Origin: G965214625 sp965214625
GTDB taxonomy: Bacteria > Pseudomonadota > Gammaproteobacteria > Arenicellales > Poriferihabitantaceae
Direction: 5' to 3'
DNA length: 64,000 nucleotides
Assembly (NCBI GenBank): GCA_965214625.1
Contig: OZ243962.1
Coordinates: forward strand, 2,480,001-2,544,000
Program-made: the position numbers and the translations under genes
Shown: positions 17,764-27,126 of the stretch, in pieces
Layout: each line of letters starts with the position of its first letter
Position numbering within the stretch: the first letter of the stretch is position 1
The notes under the pieces: model-generated
The model's database searches: none
What the model was told of the DNA's origin: nothing
What the model saw: only the letters and a program-made list of their open reading frames with translations

Positions 17764-18237
17764 TCAAGCCTGTTTCAATAATCGGCGCTTATCCCGGTCC
17801 CATTGTCGTTGCTTGATTGCCTGTCGCTTGTCATATTGTTTTTTTCCTTTCGCCAATGCGATTTTGATTTTGACTCGACCCCTTTTCCAATAGAGACTCA
17901 GCGGCACAATGGTATACCCTTCCCGTTCGGTTGCGCCGATCAGGTTGCTGATTTCCTTTTTGTGGAGAAGCAGTTTCCGGTCTTTCGTGGGATTGGCGAC
18001 AATATGTGTTGAGGTCGACCGTAACGGTGAAAAATAGGCACCGACCAGAAATATTTCGCCCCGTATGACGACGACATAGCTTTCTTTGAGTTGCGCCCGA
18101 CCTTCCCGAAGACTTTTGACCTCCCATCCCTGCAATGCAATACCGGCTTCAAATTGCTTTTCAATTGTGTAGTCGAAGGTTGCTTTTTTATTGAGCGCGA
18201 TTGTATTGGATTCAGAGTTCTTTTTTTTGACAGCCAT
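17764..18237 (-). CDS. smpB: SsrA-binding protein SmpB
   Basis: Binds tmRNA and brings it to stalled ribosomes. 157 residues starting MAVKKKNSESNTIALNKKA, with GWEVKSLREGRAQLKESYV and the basic C-terminal tail KRQAIKQRQWDRDKRRLLK that enters the mRNA channel. The frame is open to 18357 but the ATG at 18237 gives the conserved start. It is divergent from ratA and precedes ssrA, a common arrangement. Confidence 0.97.
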   Translation of the reverse strand: MAVKKKNSESNTIALNKKATFDYTIEKQFEAGIALQGWEVKSLREGRAQLKESYVVVIRGEIFLVGAYFSPLRSTSTHIVANPTKDRKLLLHKKEISNLIGATEREGYTIVPLSLYWKRGRVKIKIALAKGKKQYDKRQAIKQRQWDRDKRRLLKQA

Positions 18238-18332
18238 CGATATAGCCTTCCCGGGCGTGGATAAGGAGAAAAAAACGAGGTTCAAGTATAATTGAGAAGT
18301 CGTTCTTTGTCTGATGAATCTAATCACGCTCA

Positions 18333-18764
18333 ATGTACACTGTCGAAAGGTCGGCACTAGTCATGCATAGTGCACAAGAGATGTCGGATTTGGTCAATGA
18401 CGTTGATCGATATGTTGAATTTTTACCTTGGTGTGGTGAGTCCAGCGTGGTGAGCCGGGATCAGGATGAAATGGTTGCCTCCATTACCATTGCCTTTAAG
18501 GGAATAAGAAAATCCTTTACGACAAGAAACCGGCTGATTGGTTGTGAAAAAACGGTGATGACATTGATTGACGGACCGTTCAGCGAGCTTTCGGGTTTCT
18601 GGGCCTATCGAACGATCGAACCCAATACATCGAAAATCTGCTTGCGTCTGGCGTTTGATTTTTCCAATCCGCTGGTTGCCAGGGTGGTTGGCCCGGTGTT
18701 CAAGGGGATTGCCGATTCCCTGGTCAAGTCGTTTTGTAAAAGAGCGGACCAGCTTTATCTATAA
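18333..18764 (+). CDS. ratA: RatA-type START/COQ10-like protein
   Basis: Member of the polyketide cyclase/START family (E. coli RatA/PasT; eukaryotic COQ10). 143 residues with the signature VNDVDRYVEFLPWCGES (about 21-37) and the C-terminal GPVFKGIADSLVKSFCKRA. In E. coli it was described as a toxin blocking 70S formation; related proteins bind ubiquinone, so a respiratory role is also possible. It is divergent from smpB and followed 20 bp later by ratB. Confidence 0.92.
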   Translation: MYTVERSALVMHSAQEMSDLVNDVDRYVEFLPWCGESSVVSRDQDEMVASITIAFKGIRKSFTTRNRLIGCEKTVMTLIDGPFSELSGFWAYRTIEPNTSKICLRLAFDFSNPLVARVVGPVFKGIADSLVKSFCKRADQLYL

Positions 18765-18784
18765 AGGCTTGTTGTACTCAGGCA

Positions 18785-19087
18785 ATGTCGATTCGTGTCC
18801 AAGTGGTCTATGCTCTGCCGGACTGCCAGACGGTTATCGATGTCGATTGCCCCAAGATGACCACGGTCAGAGAAGCCATCCATCTTTCCCGCATATGCAG
18901 CAGGCATGTTGAAATTGACCTCAATAAAAACGAAGTCGGTGTTTATGGATGCAAACAATCTCTTGATTATGTATTGAAGGATCAAGAAAGGGTCGAAATC
19001 TATCGGTCTCTCACATTGAGTCCGACCGAAGCGAGAAGACTTCGGGCAAAATCTCGGCAACGTACCAAGCATATAAAGAAGACTTGA
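18785..19087 (+). CDS. ratB: RnfH/RatB family protein
   Basis: Small ubiquitin-fold protein (UPF0125) encoded beside ratA in most gammaproteobacteria; function not settled. 100 residues, with IRVQVVYALPD at the N-terminus, VGVYGCKQSLDYVLKDQERVEIYR-type core and a basic tail with DPK-like spacing (LSPTEARRLRAKSRQR). An ATG 20 bp after ratA shows a shared transcript. Confidence 0.9.
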   Translation: MSIRVQVVYALPDCQTVIDVDCPKMTTVREAIHLSRICSRHVEIDLNKNEVGVYGCKQSLDYVLKDQERVEIYRSLTLSPTEARRLRAKSRQRTKHIKKT

Positions 19088-19437
19088 ATCAGGTGTAAAG
19101 AAAGGGCGTGGCATCCTGTATCGTTCGTTTCGGTCCGACAGGTTTCAGGAGGGTAAACTCCATATCATTTTATGCTGAGGGAAAGGCAACACTGCTGGCT
19201 GCTGAAACGACTATTGTTTATTGCCTTGGATGCCGTCCTGTGCGGTTGATCTGGTGAGGTCCAAAGTGTCCCTGCATTCAATTCAATACTGGCATCAATA
19301 GATCTTTTTTTGATGTATTCAGTTCACGGAGGGCCGCATCGACATACCTATACGGTACGGATCTGTTGGCGACTGTTTTGTGTTTTGGCACCGCACAATG
19401 ACATGATTAAATTGCACTGACACGATCACATTACTCA
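19088..19437. other. Intergenic stretch before dksA
   Basis: No gene recognised in this roughly 350-bp part. No strong hairpin or repeat stands out. The dksA promoter lies at its right-hand end. Confidence 0.5.
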
Positions 19438-19466
19438 TTGCAATATCACTGATCATTTGGTATAAC
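19438..19466 (+). promoter_or_regulatory. Sigma70 promoter candidate for dksA
   Basis: TTGCAA (19438-19443) and TATAAC (19461-19466) are spaced by 17 bp, about 80 bp before the dksA ATG. Good match by sequence only. Confidence 0.6.
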
Positions 19467-19546
19467 GCCCGCCCGGAATTCGACCTGCAAGAACAGGGCG
19501 CTTTCTGTTGAGCTCAATAATTGCATCGAAGAGAAATTAGAAACTA

Positions 19547-19981
19547 ATGGCGGCCAAGAGAAAACCTGAACTGCTGATCCACGGTGTCCGACCCTATAAG
19601 GAAAGAAAAGGGGAGGAATATATGAACGATGCACAGCGGGTACATTTTGGAGAAATTCTGAAAGCCTGGCTGGCGGAGTTGACCACCGAGACGTCACGCA
19701 CAGTCATGAATATGCAAGATGAAACCTGCAACCACCCCGATCCCACAGACAGGGCCAGCCAAGAGACTGATATGGCATTGGAACTCAGAGGCAGAGACCG
19801 TGACCGCAAGCTGATCAAGAAAGTGGAGAGTGCGATCATCCACTTGAATTCGGATGACTTTGGCTATTGTGAAAATTGTGGTGAGGAAATCGGACTTCGA
19901 CGTCTTGAAGCCCGTCCCACCGCAACACTGTGCATCGATTGCAAAACCCTGGATGAAATCCGGGAGAAGAAACTTTCGTGA
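19547..19981 (+). CDS. dksA: RNA polymerase-binding transcription factor DksA
   Basis: Cofactor of ppGpp that binds the RNA polymerase secondary channel and adjusts rRNA and amino acid promoters. 144 residues: coiled-coil with the tip motif DPTDRASQE (the two Asp needed for activity in E. coli are kept) and a four-Cys zinc finger CENCGEEIG ... LCIDC. The start region RPYKERKGEEYMNDAQRVHF is typical. The gene stands alone, behind a good sigma70 promoter. Confidence 0.96.
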   Translation: MAAKRKPELLIHGVRPYKERKGEEYMNDAQRVHFGEILKAWLAELTTETSRTVMNMQDETCNHPDPTDRASQETDMALELRGRDRDRKLIKKVESAIIHLNSDDFGYCENCGEEIGLRRLEARPTATLCIDCKTLDEIREKKLS

Positions 19982-20534
19982 TCCCTGGCAGACATGCGAA
20001 CCGGTCGAGTTGATTTTGACAGGTAGACTTGTCGTGCATAGGTAAAACGCATCTGAGTTGCAAGTGATCGGGTCGTCTATTCTTGCCGACTTCATGTGGT
20101 ATCCTGTTGTTGTATTCGGGACGGTAGTGTAAAACGGTCCGATAACGATGTCCGCATCGATCGGTCCGACCGGCGACAACCGAAAATACCCGTTTTATTG
20201 GTTTTGACCGGTCTGGTTCCAGTGATACATCGAATGACCTTGCCGAAGTTGCTGGAGATCAGGCAATCGTTGATTGAGTGGTTGAGTTGTATTGATGACC
20301 GTCAATTGAATATACTGACCGGGTCGTCATGCGCTTCCTTGACCAGTGTGGAACAATCGGTGTGGTCTCAGCAAAAACATGATGACCATGGCCTATTGGA
20401 TGCTTGCCTGATTTATAGCATTGCGCACCAATCTTGCCCCGAAACAGTGCAATTCCCTGCACATTTATGAGTGTTTCGGACAATATTTTGTGTGCTTAAT
20501 CTTGTAATGCGTTGTTAATAAAGGAAAAATAAAT
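19982..20534. other. Intergenic stretch upstream of the PII gene
   Basis: About 550 bp without a recognisable gene. A frame at 20096-20470 is open but matches no family I know. An inverted repeat, GTGCA (20447-20451) and TGCAC (20458-20462), lies about 75 bp upstream of the sigma54 promoter, the zone where activators of sigma54 bind; its half-site order is opposite to the usual NtrC GCAC...GTGC pattern. Confidence 0.4.
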
Positions 20535-20550
20535 TGGCATGTTACTTGCT
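20535..20550 (+). promoter_or_regulatory. Sigma54 (RpoN) promoter of the PII gene
   Basis: TTGGCATGTTACTTGCT matches the -24/-12 consensus TGGCACG-N4-TTGC with the GG (20536-20537) and GC (20548-20549) elements separated by exactly 10 bp. It lies 67 bp before the ATG of the PII gene, so nitrogen-limitation control is likely. Confidence 0.85.
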
Positions 20551-20616
20551 TGTTTATTCAGGATCGATAGTCACAACGAAGGATTATTTGATTTATTAAT
20601 ATATGGGATTCAGATT

Positions 20617-20955
20617 ATGAAACTTGTGGTTGCAATTATTAAGCCGTTCAAACTGGACGATGTCCGTTCGGCACTTTCCGAGGCCGGTATTCAGGGTATG
20701 ACTGTGACCGAGGTCAAGGGATTTGGTCGGCAGAAAGGTCATACTGAACTTTATCGGGGTGCGGAATATGTCGTTGATTTTGTTCCTAAAATAAAAATTG
20801 AGATTGCAATTGAAAATAAACATGTTGAGCAAGTGGTAGAGACCGTCGTTGAATCGGCAAATACCGGAAAACTTGGAGATGGCAAGGTGTTTGTCTATGA
20901 TCTTGCAGAGGTGGTGCGTATCCGTACCGGTGAAAAAGGCATCGACGCGGTTTAA
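20617..20955 (+). CDS. PII nitrogen regulatory protein (GlnK/GlnB type)
   Basis: Trimeric signal protein that senses 2-oxoglutarate, ATP and ADP and controls glutamine synthetase, NtrB or ammonium transport. 112 residues with the uridylylation site Tyr51 in ELYRGAEY and the T-loop. The frame opens at 20539, but the ATG at 20617 gives the family start MKLVVAIIKPFKLDDV. The sigma54 promoter argues for a GlnK-like role, yet no amtB follows; a gap and the convergent rraA come next. GlnB versus GlnK cannot be decided by sequence here. Confidence 0.95.
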   Translation: MKLVVAIIKPFKLDDVRSALSEAGIQGMTVTEVKGFGRQKGHTELYRGAEYVVDFVPKIKIEIAIENKHVEQVVETVVESANTGKLGDGKVFVYDLAEVVRIRTGEKGIDAV

Positions 20956-21369
20956 ACACAGGGAACGGTAGATACCTATTACGGACGCATTACAGATTTT
21001 GCCGATATGAACGACCGGAGCTGATGCTGGCTGCACGGTCCGCCCTATCGTGCTTGTCGGTGCCTTGTTGCGCGGAGTCGATGGACAAGGAGGCGGCATT
21101 CACTGACCAAGTGAACCGTATTGAGACTGATCTGGCGAAGAACCCCTTTGAGGTGTACATGGCACGAGCGGATCGGTCGATGGCTTTTTTGCCGGCGGTT
21201 GGGCAGGAAAGGTATTGCATTTTCCGCTATCGCAGCTGGGCTACAGGCACAGAGAGCCTGTGCACCCCTTGAGTCGGTAGACCGGGGCTGCCTGTCTTGA
21301 ATTCACCGATCCGTTCGGACACGCGCCTTGGACGAATGGAGCGGTATCGGGGGGGATGATTCGAAACGG
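20956..21369. other. Intergenic stretch between PII gene and rraA
   Basis: About 415 bp between two convergent genes. A frame at 21024-21272 is open but has no recognisable features. No clear terminator with a T-run was found. Confidence 0.4.
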
Positions 21370-21843
21370 CTAGATCGACAGTGGCGTCTCACTGACTACC
21401 ATACCGTCACTGTCTGCGTAGAGATAGTGCCCAACTTGAAACGTGACACCAGCGAATCGAACCGGCTCGTCGATTTGGCCTGTATTTTCCTTACGGCTTT
21501 TAAGAGGAAACGTCCCCAATGCATGGATCCCGATCGGCATGGTGTCGATTTCGGCACTGTCGCGGATCATGCCATTTAAGACGATCCCCCCCCATCCATT
21601 GTGAACGCCCAGCTGGGCAAGCACATCGCCAACCATGGCACATCGCCTTGATCCACCAGCATCGACGACCAGGACAGCGCCATGGCCAGGTTGAGACAGT
21701 ATTTGTCGGACTTTCGAGTTGTCCTCAAAGCACCGAACGGTTCTGATCGGGCCGCCAAAACGGCTGATTGCGCCGAATCTGTCAAAAAGCGGCTCACAGT
21801 ACTGGAGGTTCGGATACTGGTCAGACAAGTCAGCGGTTTTCAT
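21370..21843 (-). CDS. rraA: RraA family regulator of ribonuclease E activity
   Basis: Trimeric protein that in E. coli binds RNase E and inhibits mRNA decay; relatives can be aldolases, but the match is to RraA. About 157 residues with EPLFDRFGAISRFGGPIRTV, LVVDAGGSRRCAMVGD and GGIVLNGMIRDS. The ATG at 21843 gives MKTADLSDQYP; another frame start at 21852 would overlap the aceK stop by four bases. It is the last gene of a probable dtd-aceK-rraA unit. Confidence 0.88.
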   Translation of the reverse strand: MKTADLSDQYPNLQYCEPLFDRFGAISRFGGPIRTVRCFEDNSKVRQILSQPGHGAVLVVDAGGSRRCAMVGDVLAQLGVHNGWGGIVLNGMIRDSAEIDTMPIGIHALGTFPLKSRKENTGQIDEPVRFAGVTFQVGHYLYADSDGMVVSETPLSI

Positions 21844-21848
21844 TTTGA

Positions 21849-23606
21849 TCAAATAGGGAGGGACGGATGATACCGATCAGGATAGCGGTGGCAAAACCGA
21901 TGTGAATGTCGATAGGGATAGACATCATGACGCTTGTTTCTGATGATGTCATCTTGTATTGTTTTCCAATAAAGCGGGTCGAGCAGCTCAGAATGATGTT
22001 GCAGGAATTTTGCCCGAAACTGGGGGTAGTTGACGACAAAGTGTTCGAATTGCTCGGGGAAGAAATCGTTTTCATCAATATGATACCAGGGCTCGGCAGA
22101 CAGTTCCTCAATCTCTGATCGCGCTTTGGGAATGGCGCGAATATTGATGTCGGTCATGTGACAGATCTCGTCATAATCGTAAAACACAATCCGTCCGTGG
22201 CGAGTGACACCAAAATTTTTCAGCAGCATGTCTCCTGGGAAAATGTTGGCGGCGATCATTTCCTTGATTGCATTGCCATAGCTTATCACCCCTCTTTCGA
22301 GCGCGTCATCGTCTGCGTATTCCAGATAGATGTTAAACGGGATCATGCGTCTTTCAATATACAGATGCCGAATGATCACGAATCCTTCCTCAAAGGTTAG
22401 ACTGGACGCGATCACTTGTTTGAGTTCGGCCAGCAGTTCCTCTGAAAAACGTTCTATCGGAAAGGCGACGTGGGAAAACTCCAGAGTATCGGCCATCCGT
22501 CCGACTCGATCATGTATCTTTACCATCTGGTATTTTTGTTTGACGGTGCGCCGGTCAACATTTTTCGGTGGGGCGAAATGATCTTTGATGACTTTGAAAA
22601 CATAGGGATAGGAAGGGAGCGTAAATACACTCATGACCATCCCCTTGATCCCCGGTGCAATGATCAGTTTGTCACTGGAATGCTGCAGATGATGTAGAAA
22701 TTGCCGGTAAAACAGCGTCTTGCCCTGTTTTTGAAATCCAATCGATGTGTAGATATCCGCTCGGCTTCGAGTAGGCAGTATTTTTTCCAGGAATGTGACC
22801 AGTCCGGCGGGCACCTGGGTATTGACCATAAAATAAGCACGCGTAAAACTGAAAATGAGCGCAATATCATTCGGATCGGCAATGATTGTATCGACATAGA
22901 GTTCCCGTTCATCGGTAATCAGGATCGGAATGATAAAGGGATGGTCCTCCAGTCCGACCACGGCCCTGCCGACAATATAGGCGGCCTTGTTCCTGAAGAA
23001 CAGCGAGGAGAGAACCTCAAGTTGTCGATGCGGGGTCGGTTTGATCTCCGATTCCAGGTAGACATGGAAGTTCTCGGTCAACAACTCGATATCCCTGTCG
23101 ATGTTTTGCCAACTGCGATTGAGGTCGAAACTGAGCAATATGTCCCGGAAGGTCCGGGTCAGGTTCTTGTCGTCAGGATAATACGTGGAATAAGCCGGAT
23201 CATCGATATCAAGATAATCAAATGCGGTTCCGGGCTTAACGAAAATATGCCGATTATTGTAGTAGCTGCGGTCATACAGCCGGCAAAAAACCGAATTGAA
23301 AAAACTCTCGGCGAGTTCAGGCTGTTGGTGTTCATACAACAGCCACATGAACCAGCGCTTTACCTCGCTCCACAACGCCCGGTCGAATGGCTGCAATGCA
23401 AAGGACTGTTTCAGGTTTTCAATGGCTTCGTCCACACGTTGATCATAAAATGAAATACGCTCTATCCTTGCTTTGGACTCGCCTTCCCAATCGGCAGTTT
23501 CGAATCGATGCTTTGCCGTTCGGGTGATCGCCTGAAAAATCGCAAAGTGGCGATTAAATCCTTCAAGGATGGAACTGGCAACCTGTCTGGCAAGTTCGGC
23601 ATTCAT
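21849..23606 (-). CDS. aceK: Isocitrate dehydrogenase kinase/phosphatase
   Basis: Switches isocitrate dehydrogenase off and on by phosphorylation, directing carbon into the glyoxylate shunt during growth on acetate or fatty acids. 585 residues, normal for AceK, with the N-terminal regulatory half and a kinase-like half carrying APGIKGMVMSVFTLPSYPYV (about 319-338), FKVIKDHF and the DYDEICHMTDINIR metal region. aceA/aceB are not in the window; instead aceK sits between dtd and rraA. Confidence 0.96.
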   Translation of the reverse strand: MNAELARQVASSILEGFNRHFAIFQAITRTAKHRFETADWEGESKARIERISFYDQRVDEAIENLKQSFALQPFDRALWSEVKRWFMWLLYEHQQPELAESFFNSVFCRLYDRSYYNNRHIFVKPGTAFDYLDIDDPAYSTYYPDDKNLTRTFRDILLSFDLNRSWQNIDRDIELLTENFHVYLESEIKPTPHRQLEVLSSLFFRNKAAYIVGRAVVGLEDHPFIIPILITDERELYVDTIIADPNDIALIFSFTRAYFMVNTQVPAGLVTFLEKILPTRSRADIYTSIGFQKQGKTLFYRQFLHHLQHSSDKLIIAPGIKGMVMSVFTLPSYPYVFKVIKDHFAPPKNVDRRTVKQKYQMVKIHDRVGRMADTLEFSHVAFPIERFSEELLAELKQVIASSLTFEEGFVIIRHLYIERRMIPFNIYLEYADDDALERGVISYGNAIKEMIAANIFPGDMLLKNFGVTRHGRIVFYDYDEICHMTDINIRAIPKARSEIEELSAEPWYHIDENDFFPEQFEHFVVNYPQFRAKFLQHHSELLDPLYWKTIQDDIIRNKRHDVYPYRHSHRFCHRYPDRYHPSLPI

Positions 23607-23712
23607 AGTGGCGAACCATACAATAAATCAGTGTGGCATGAAATTGTATTGTGCGATGGCATGGATGACTCGAAGGCGGGTATGTGTCAACCCTCGAAAG
23701 CAACCGAAGCCG

Positions 23713-24171
23713 TCAGTATGTCAACAACAACGTGAAAGGACCCTCATTAGTCAGTGAAACCCGCATGTCCGTGCCGAATTGACCGATTTGGACTTGGCTG
23801 ATGCCGGATGCCTTGAGCGTCGAGACAAACTGCTCAAAACACAGTTCAGCTTCAGGCGGTGGCATCGATGCGGTGAAATCAGGTCTTCTGCCTTTTTTGG
23901 CCTGGCCATATAAAGTGAATTGCGGTACCACGAGAACCGCTCCACCAATATCGACCAGAGAGTAGTCAAGCTTACCCTCAGCGTTACTAAATACACGTAA
24001 ATGAATGATTTTACTTACTGCATTATTGATTCTGTCAGTCATTGAAGGTCCATCAGGCAGATGTTCGTGACCGAATCCGACAAACAGCAACAATCCCTGT
24101 CCTATGTCAGCAATGCAGCGTTGTCTCACTGTGACAGAAGCATTGCTGACTCTTTGCAGAACAATTTTCAT
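23713..24171 (-). CDS. dtd: D-aminoacyl-tRNA deacylase
   Basis: Hydrolyses D-amino acids (and glycine) mis-attached to tRNA. 152 residues with the family signatures VVPQFTLYGQAKKGRRPDFT (about 81-100; active-site SQ/PQ-T region) and the C-terminal cross-active-site NEGPFT. Start MKIVLQRVSNASVTV is canonical. Upstream of aceK on the same strand with a gap of about 106 bp. Confidence 0.96.
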   Translation of the reverse strand: MKIVLQRVSNASVTVRQRCIADIGQGLLLFVGFGHEHLPDGPSMTDRINNAVSKIIHLRVFSNAEGKLDYSLVDIGGAVLVVPQFTLYGQAKKGRRPDFTASMPPPEAELCFEQFVSTLKASGISQVQIGQFGTDMRVSLTNEGPFTLLLTY

Positions 24172-24723
24172 GGCGATGACGGATCCAGTTTACAGTCATT
24201 CATTCCCTGGAAAACCAGGGGACGGCCTACCCTCACCGGGCTGGCGTATTCCTCACTATGGTACTGAACAACAATGGGTCGTTCCAGTGCCGTTGCATCC
24301 AATCCAGATCCGCCTCGTTATGATCTGCAAGGATCTGTCGTCAATGCGCCTTGCTGCCTCCACAGGTCCACCGTATAGGTTCTTGGAAACTAACCCATCG
24401 CAGCGCAGCTTTTCACTGACAGCGGAGAAATTCATTGAGACGAGAAACCCGGGCTGGTCCCTCACACCGAGCCCCTTTATCCCGAAACACGGGAGACTCA
24501 GTGCCTGCTGGTGCATATGGTTCCTTGTCCAATCCCCAACCACGATGTGACACCACATCCTCCGGGTCGCTTCTGCCATTGGTCATCGGCTATACTCAAT
24601 ACCACAATACATGATGACCTTGATTGGGTCGGCATATGAGCTTGACGAACAATGACTGGGCGAGATTGTCCTTGTGGCGTGTCGTTGAATGCTGCCCCCC
24701 GCTAAGTGTAAGAGAGGATTATT
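24172..24723. other. Intergenic stretch, possible decayed gene
   Basis: About 550 bp between dtd and a small membrane protein gene. Open frames exist on both strands (24104-24550 plus, 24256-24579 minus), but neither shows a start with ribosome binding site or a known motif. Confidence 0.35.
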
Positions 24724-25053
24724 GTGGCGACCAAGATTATACTTAAACACGAAGCAAGCGGATTGGTGAAACCCGGATATTACGGTTTCAGTTGGACCTA
24801 TCTGTTTTTTGGTTTTTTTGTTCCAGCGATTAGAGGGGAAATACTGATATCACTGCTCCATTTCATGCTGAATATCGTGACATTCGGGATTTGGTGGATA
24901 GCGATGATATTTTTGTACAACAAACAGTACATGAGACGTATGCTGGAAAACGGGTGGAAACTGGCCGGCAGCGATGCTGAAAATCAACTGGCGGCCAATT
25001 CGATAGGCGTCATGCTGCAACCCCATGCGCTGGATAAGCCAATGACCGAATAA
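24724..25053 (+). CDS. Small membrane protein (HrgC-like)
   Basis: 109 residues. A hydrophilic N-terminus with KHEASGLVKPGYYGFSWTYLFFGF is followed by two hydrophobic stretches (about 22-36 and 42-64, FMLNIVTFGIWWIAMIFLYNKQY). The pattern 'GFSWT-FFFGFFVP-RG' recalls small HrgC-like proteins with unknown function. It begins with GTG or a nearby start (GTGGCG at 24724) after AGAGAGGA. No link with its neighbours is apparent. Confidence 0.65.
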   Translation: MATKIILKHEASGLVKPGYYGFSWTYLFFGFFVPAIRGEILISLLHFMLNIVTFGIWWIAMIFLYNKQYMRRMLENGWKLAGSDAENQLAANSIGVMLQPHALDKPMTE

Positions 25054-25533
25054 AGGGGGTATCAAGCCGATTCCCGGCTCGTTCTTGGATCAGGCCGTAG
25101 ACGATCTTACGGTTTTGAGTTTACCGGTGATGACAGCAGACTCGACTGGTATGCTGCATCGTCGATATCAAGCCGGTCAGTCCATTGCCTGACCGTGGAC
25201 AATACAATCCACGACAGGTCGTCATCTCGTGGGCAGCATGTTGATTTTGCTTGCATACGGCGAATCTGAAAAACAGTATCTTGTTATCCCAAGGGAGGCA
25301 GTAACCGATTCAAGCAGAACGGTAATCTTTAATCTGCTTGTGTGGCCATAATCCGGCATGACGTATGACATTGAAAGAGATGCGTGTCCAGCGGTGCACC
25401 GTACGGGCTACATGCCATTTTGCCCGGAGCTGTTCAAGCTTGGCAATGGATTAAATGGCCATTGCAATGCACCGGTGAAGACGGTGGTCCGGCGGTACGG
25501 GCTGTTTATCCGAGATAATGGGAAAGCGGTATC
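25054..25533. other. Intergenic stretch before selO
   Basis: About 480 bp. No gene, clear promoter or hairpin recognised. Confidence 0.45.
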
Positions 25534-27009
25534 ATGAAAACGTTTGAGGAATTGGAATTCGACAATATCTATTGCGGGTTGCCTGAAATTTTCTTTTCGA
25601 GGCATCGGCCAGTCCCGCTCACCAACCAGTTTCCGATTCATTTTAATCAGCAGGCTGCCGCACTGATTGAACTCAATCCCTCTGAAGGTACCCGGCATGA
25701 CTTGCGTGACCTGTTGACGAATGGGTCGGTCATCGCGGGTTTCGACCCGATAGCGATGTGCTATGCCGGACACCAGTTTGGCAGCTATGTGCCCCGACTG
25801 GGAGACGGTCGGGCCCTCCTGTTGGGGCAGGTCAAGACGATAGAGGGGCAACGATGGGATATCCAGTTGAAGGGGTCTGGCAGGACGCTTTACTCCCGAC
25901 AGGGGGATGGTAAAGCGGTCTTGAGATCGACTATCCGGGAATATCTGTGCAGTGCTGCCATGCGGGGGCTGGGAATTCCGACCACCCATGCGTTAACCCT
26001 CTTTGGCAGTGATGAGGAAGTTTATCGTGAACAGGTCGAGACGGGGGCCCTGCTGGTCCGCCTGGCGCCGAGCCATTTGCGATTCGGCAGTTTTGAATAT
26101 TTTTTCTATCAGCACCGATACGACGATCTCAAAACACTGGCAGATTTTGCCATTGAACATTATTTTCCCCATCTGCAGGGGGCGCCAGAGATGTATCTGC
26201 TGTGGCTGAGAGAGGTCATTGACAGCACCGCGAAACTGATTGCCCAATGGCAATCCGTTGGTTTTTGCCATGGCGTCATGAATACCGATAACATGTCGAT
26301 TCATGGCATTACAATCGATTACGGCCCTTATGGATTTATGGATACTTATCGAGCCGGTCATATCTGCAATCAGTCCGATTACGCAGGACGTTATGCCTTC
26401 AACAGGCAGCCGGGCATCGGGCTGTTTAACTTGAGCTGTCTTGCACAGGCGATTCTGCCGTTGCTGGATGACCGTCCCGAACAGGCTGCCGAGAAGGCAA
26501 CGCAGGAACTCAAGACATACGAAGCACGGTTTGAGCAGTTCATGATCGAACACAAGCGGGCGAAACTGGGATTGATGTCCGAGATGCCTGAAGATGGCGC
26601 ATTGTATGATCAGCTGTTGAATCTGTTGGAAGCCAATCAGGTCGATTTTACGAACTTTTTCCGGAAGTTGAGCGAGCCGCAGGAGGTTCGCGATACAGTG
26701 GGCGTCTGGTTTTCCGATCGACAGGGCTTTGCGGCGTGGATGTCACGCTATGTGTTGCGGCTGCGGTCTGAACAGGTGAGCGACAGGTTTCGTTCCGGGA
26801 AAATGAAACAGGTCAATCCGAAGTACGTGCTGAGAAACTACCTGGCTGAAAAGGCGATCGATGCGGCCAAGTCTCGCGCTCAATACCATGAAATCGATCG
26901 ATTGATGCAGGTGCTGAAACATCCTTTTGATGAGCAGCCCGGCAATCAGGCTTATGCGTCAGTTCCGCCGGATTGGTCGAAGGGGCTGGCGGTCAGCTGT
27001 TCTTCTTGA
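25534..27009 (+). CDS. selO: Protein adenylyltransferase SelO (YdiU)
   Basis: Pseudokinase-fold enzyme that transfers AMP to Ser/Thr/Tyr of target proteins, linked to redox stress responses. 491 residues, standard length. Visible motifs: YAGHQFGSYVPRLGDGRA, QLKGSGRTLYSRQGDGKAVL (nucleotide loop), FCHGVMNTDNMS and IDYGPYGFMD (metal-binding Asp/Asn). It ends in CSS, the conserved antepenultimate Cys that is selenocysteine in animals. A stand-alone gene. Confidence 0.96.
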   Translation: MKTFEELEFDNIYCGLPEIFFSRHRPVPLTNQFPIHFNQQAAALIELNPSEGTRHDLRDLLTNGSVIAGFDPIAMCYAGHQFGSYVPRLGDGRALLLGQVKTIEGQRWDIQLKGSGRTLYSRQGDGKAVLRSTIREYLCSAAMRGLGIPTTHALTLFGSDEEVYREQVETGALLVRLAPSHLRFGSFEYFFYQHRYDDLKTLADFAIEHYFPHLQGAPEMYLLWLREVIDSTAKLIAQWQSVGFCHGVMNTDNMSIHGITIDYGPYGFMDTYRAGHICNQSDYAGRYAFNRQPGIGLFNLSCLAQAILPLLDDRPEQAAEKATQELKTYEARFEQFMIEHKRAKLGLMSEMPEDGALYDQLLNLLEANQVDFTNFFRKLSEPQEVRDTVGVWFSDRQGFAAWMSRYVLRLRSEQVSDRFRSGKMKQVNPKYVLRNYLAEKAIDAAKSRAQYHEIDRLMQVLKHPFDEQPGNQAYASVPPDWSKGLAVSCSS

Positions 27010-27126
27010 CCGACCCTCCCGGATCATGGTTTGATCGCATCACCGTCTGACAGGAATCAAACGGCCTGTGGCTGCCGGTTTGCGGATGATTCCCTGCACG
27101 ATTGGGTGGAGCCGGTCTGATCCGGG

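Noticed and set aside
20447..20462. NtrC site upstream of the PII gene
   Set aside because: The palindrome reads GTGCA...TGCAC, the inverse of the NtrC GCAC...GTGC order, so it is reported only as an unassigned inverted repeat.
20096..20470. 124-residue open frame upstream of the PII gene
   Set aside because: No recognisable domain, no good ribosome binding site, and it overlaps the region expected to hold activator sites for the sigma54 promoter.
22701..23453. 250-residue open frame on the plus strand
   Set aside because: It lies entirely inside aceK on the opposite strand, shows no family features, and aceK is complete and conserved.
24256..24579. 107-residue minus-strand frame upstream of dtd
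   Set aside because: Composition is odd (many Cys, Trp, His) and no family is recognised; an overlapping plus-strand frame is equally open.
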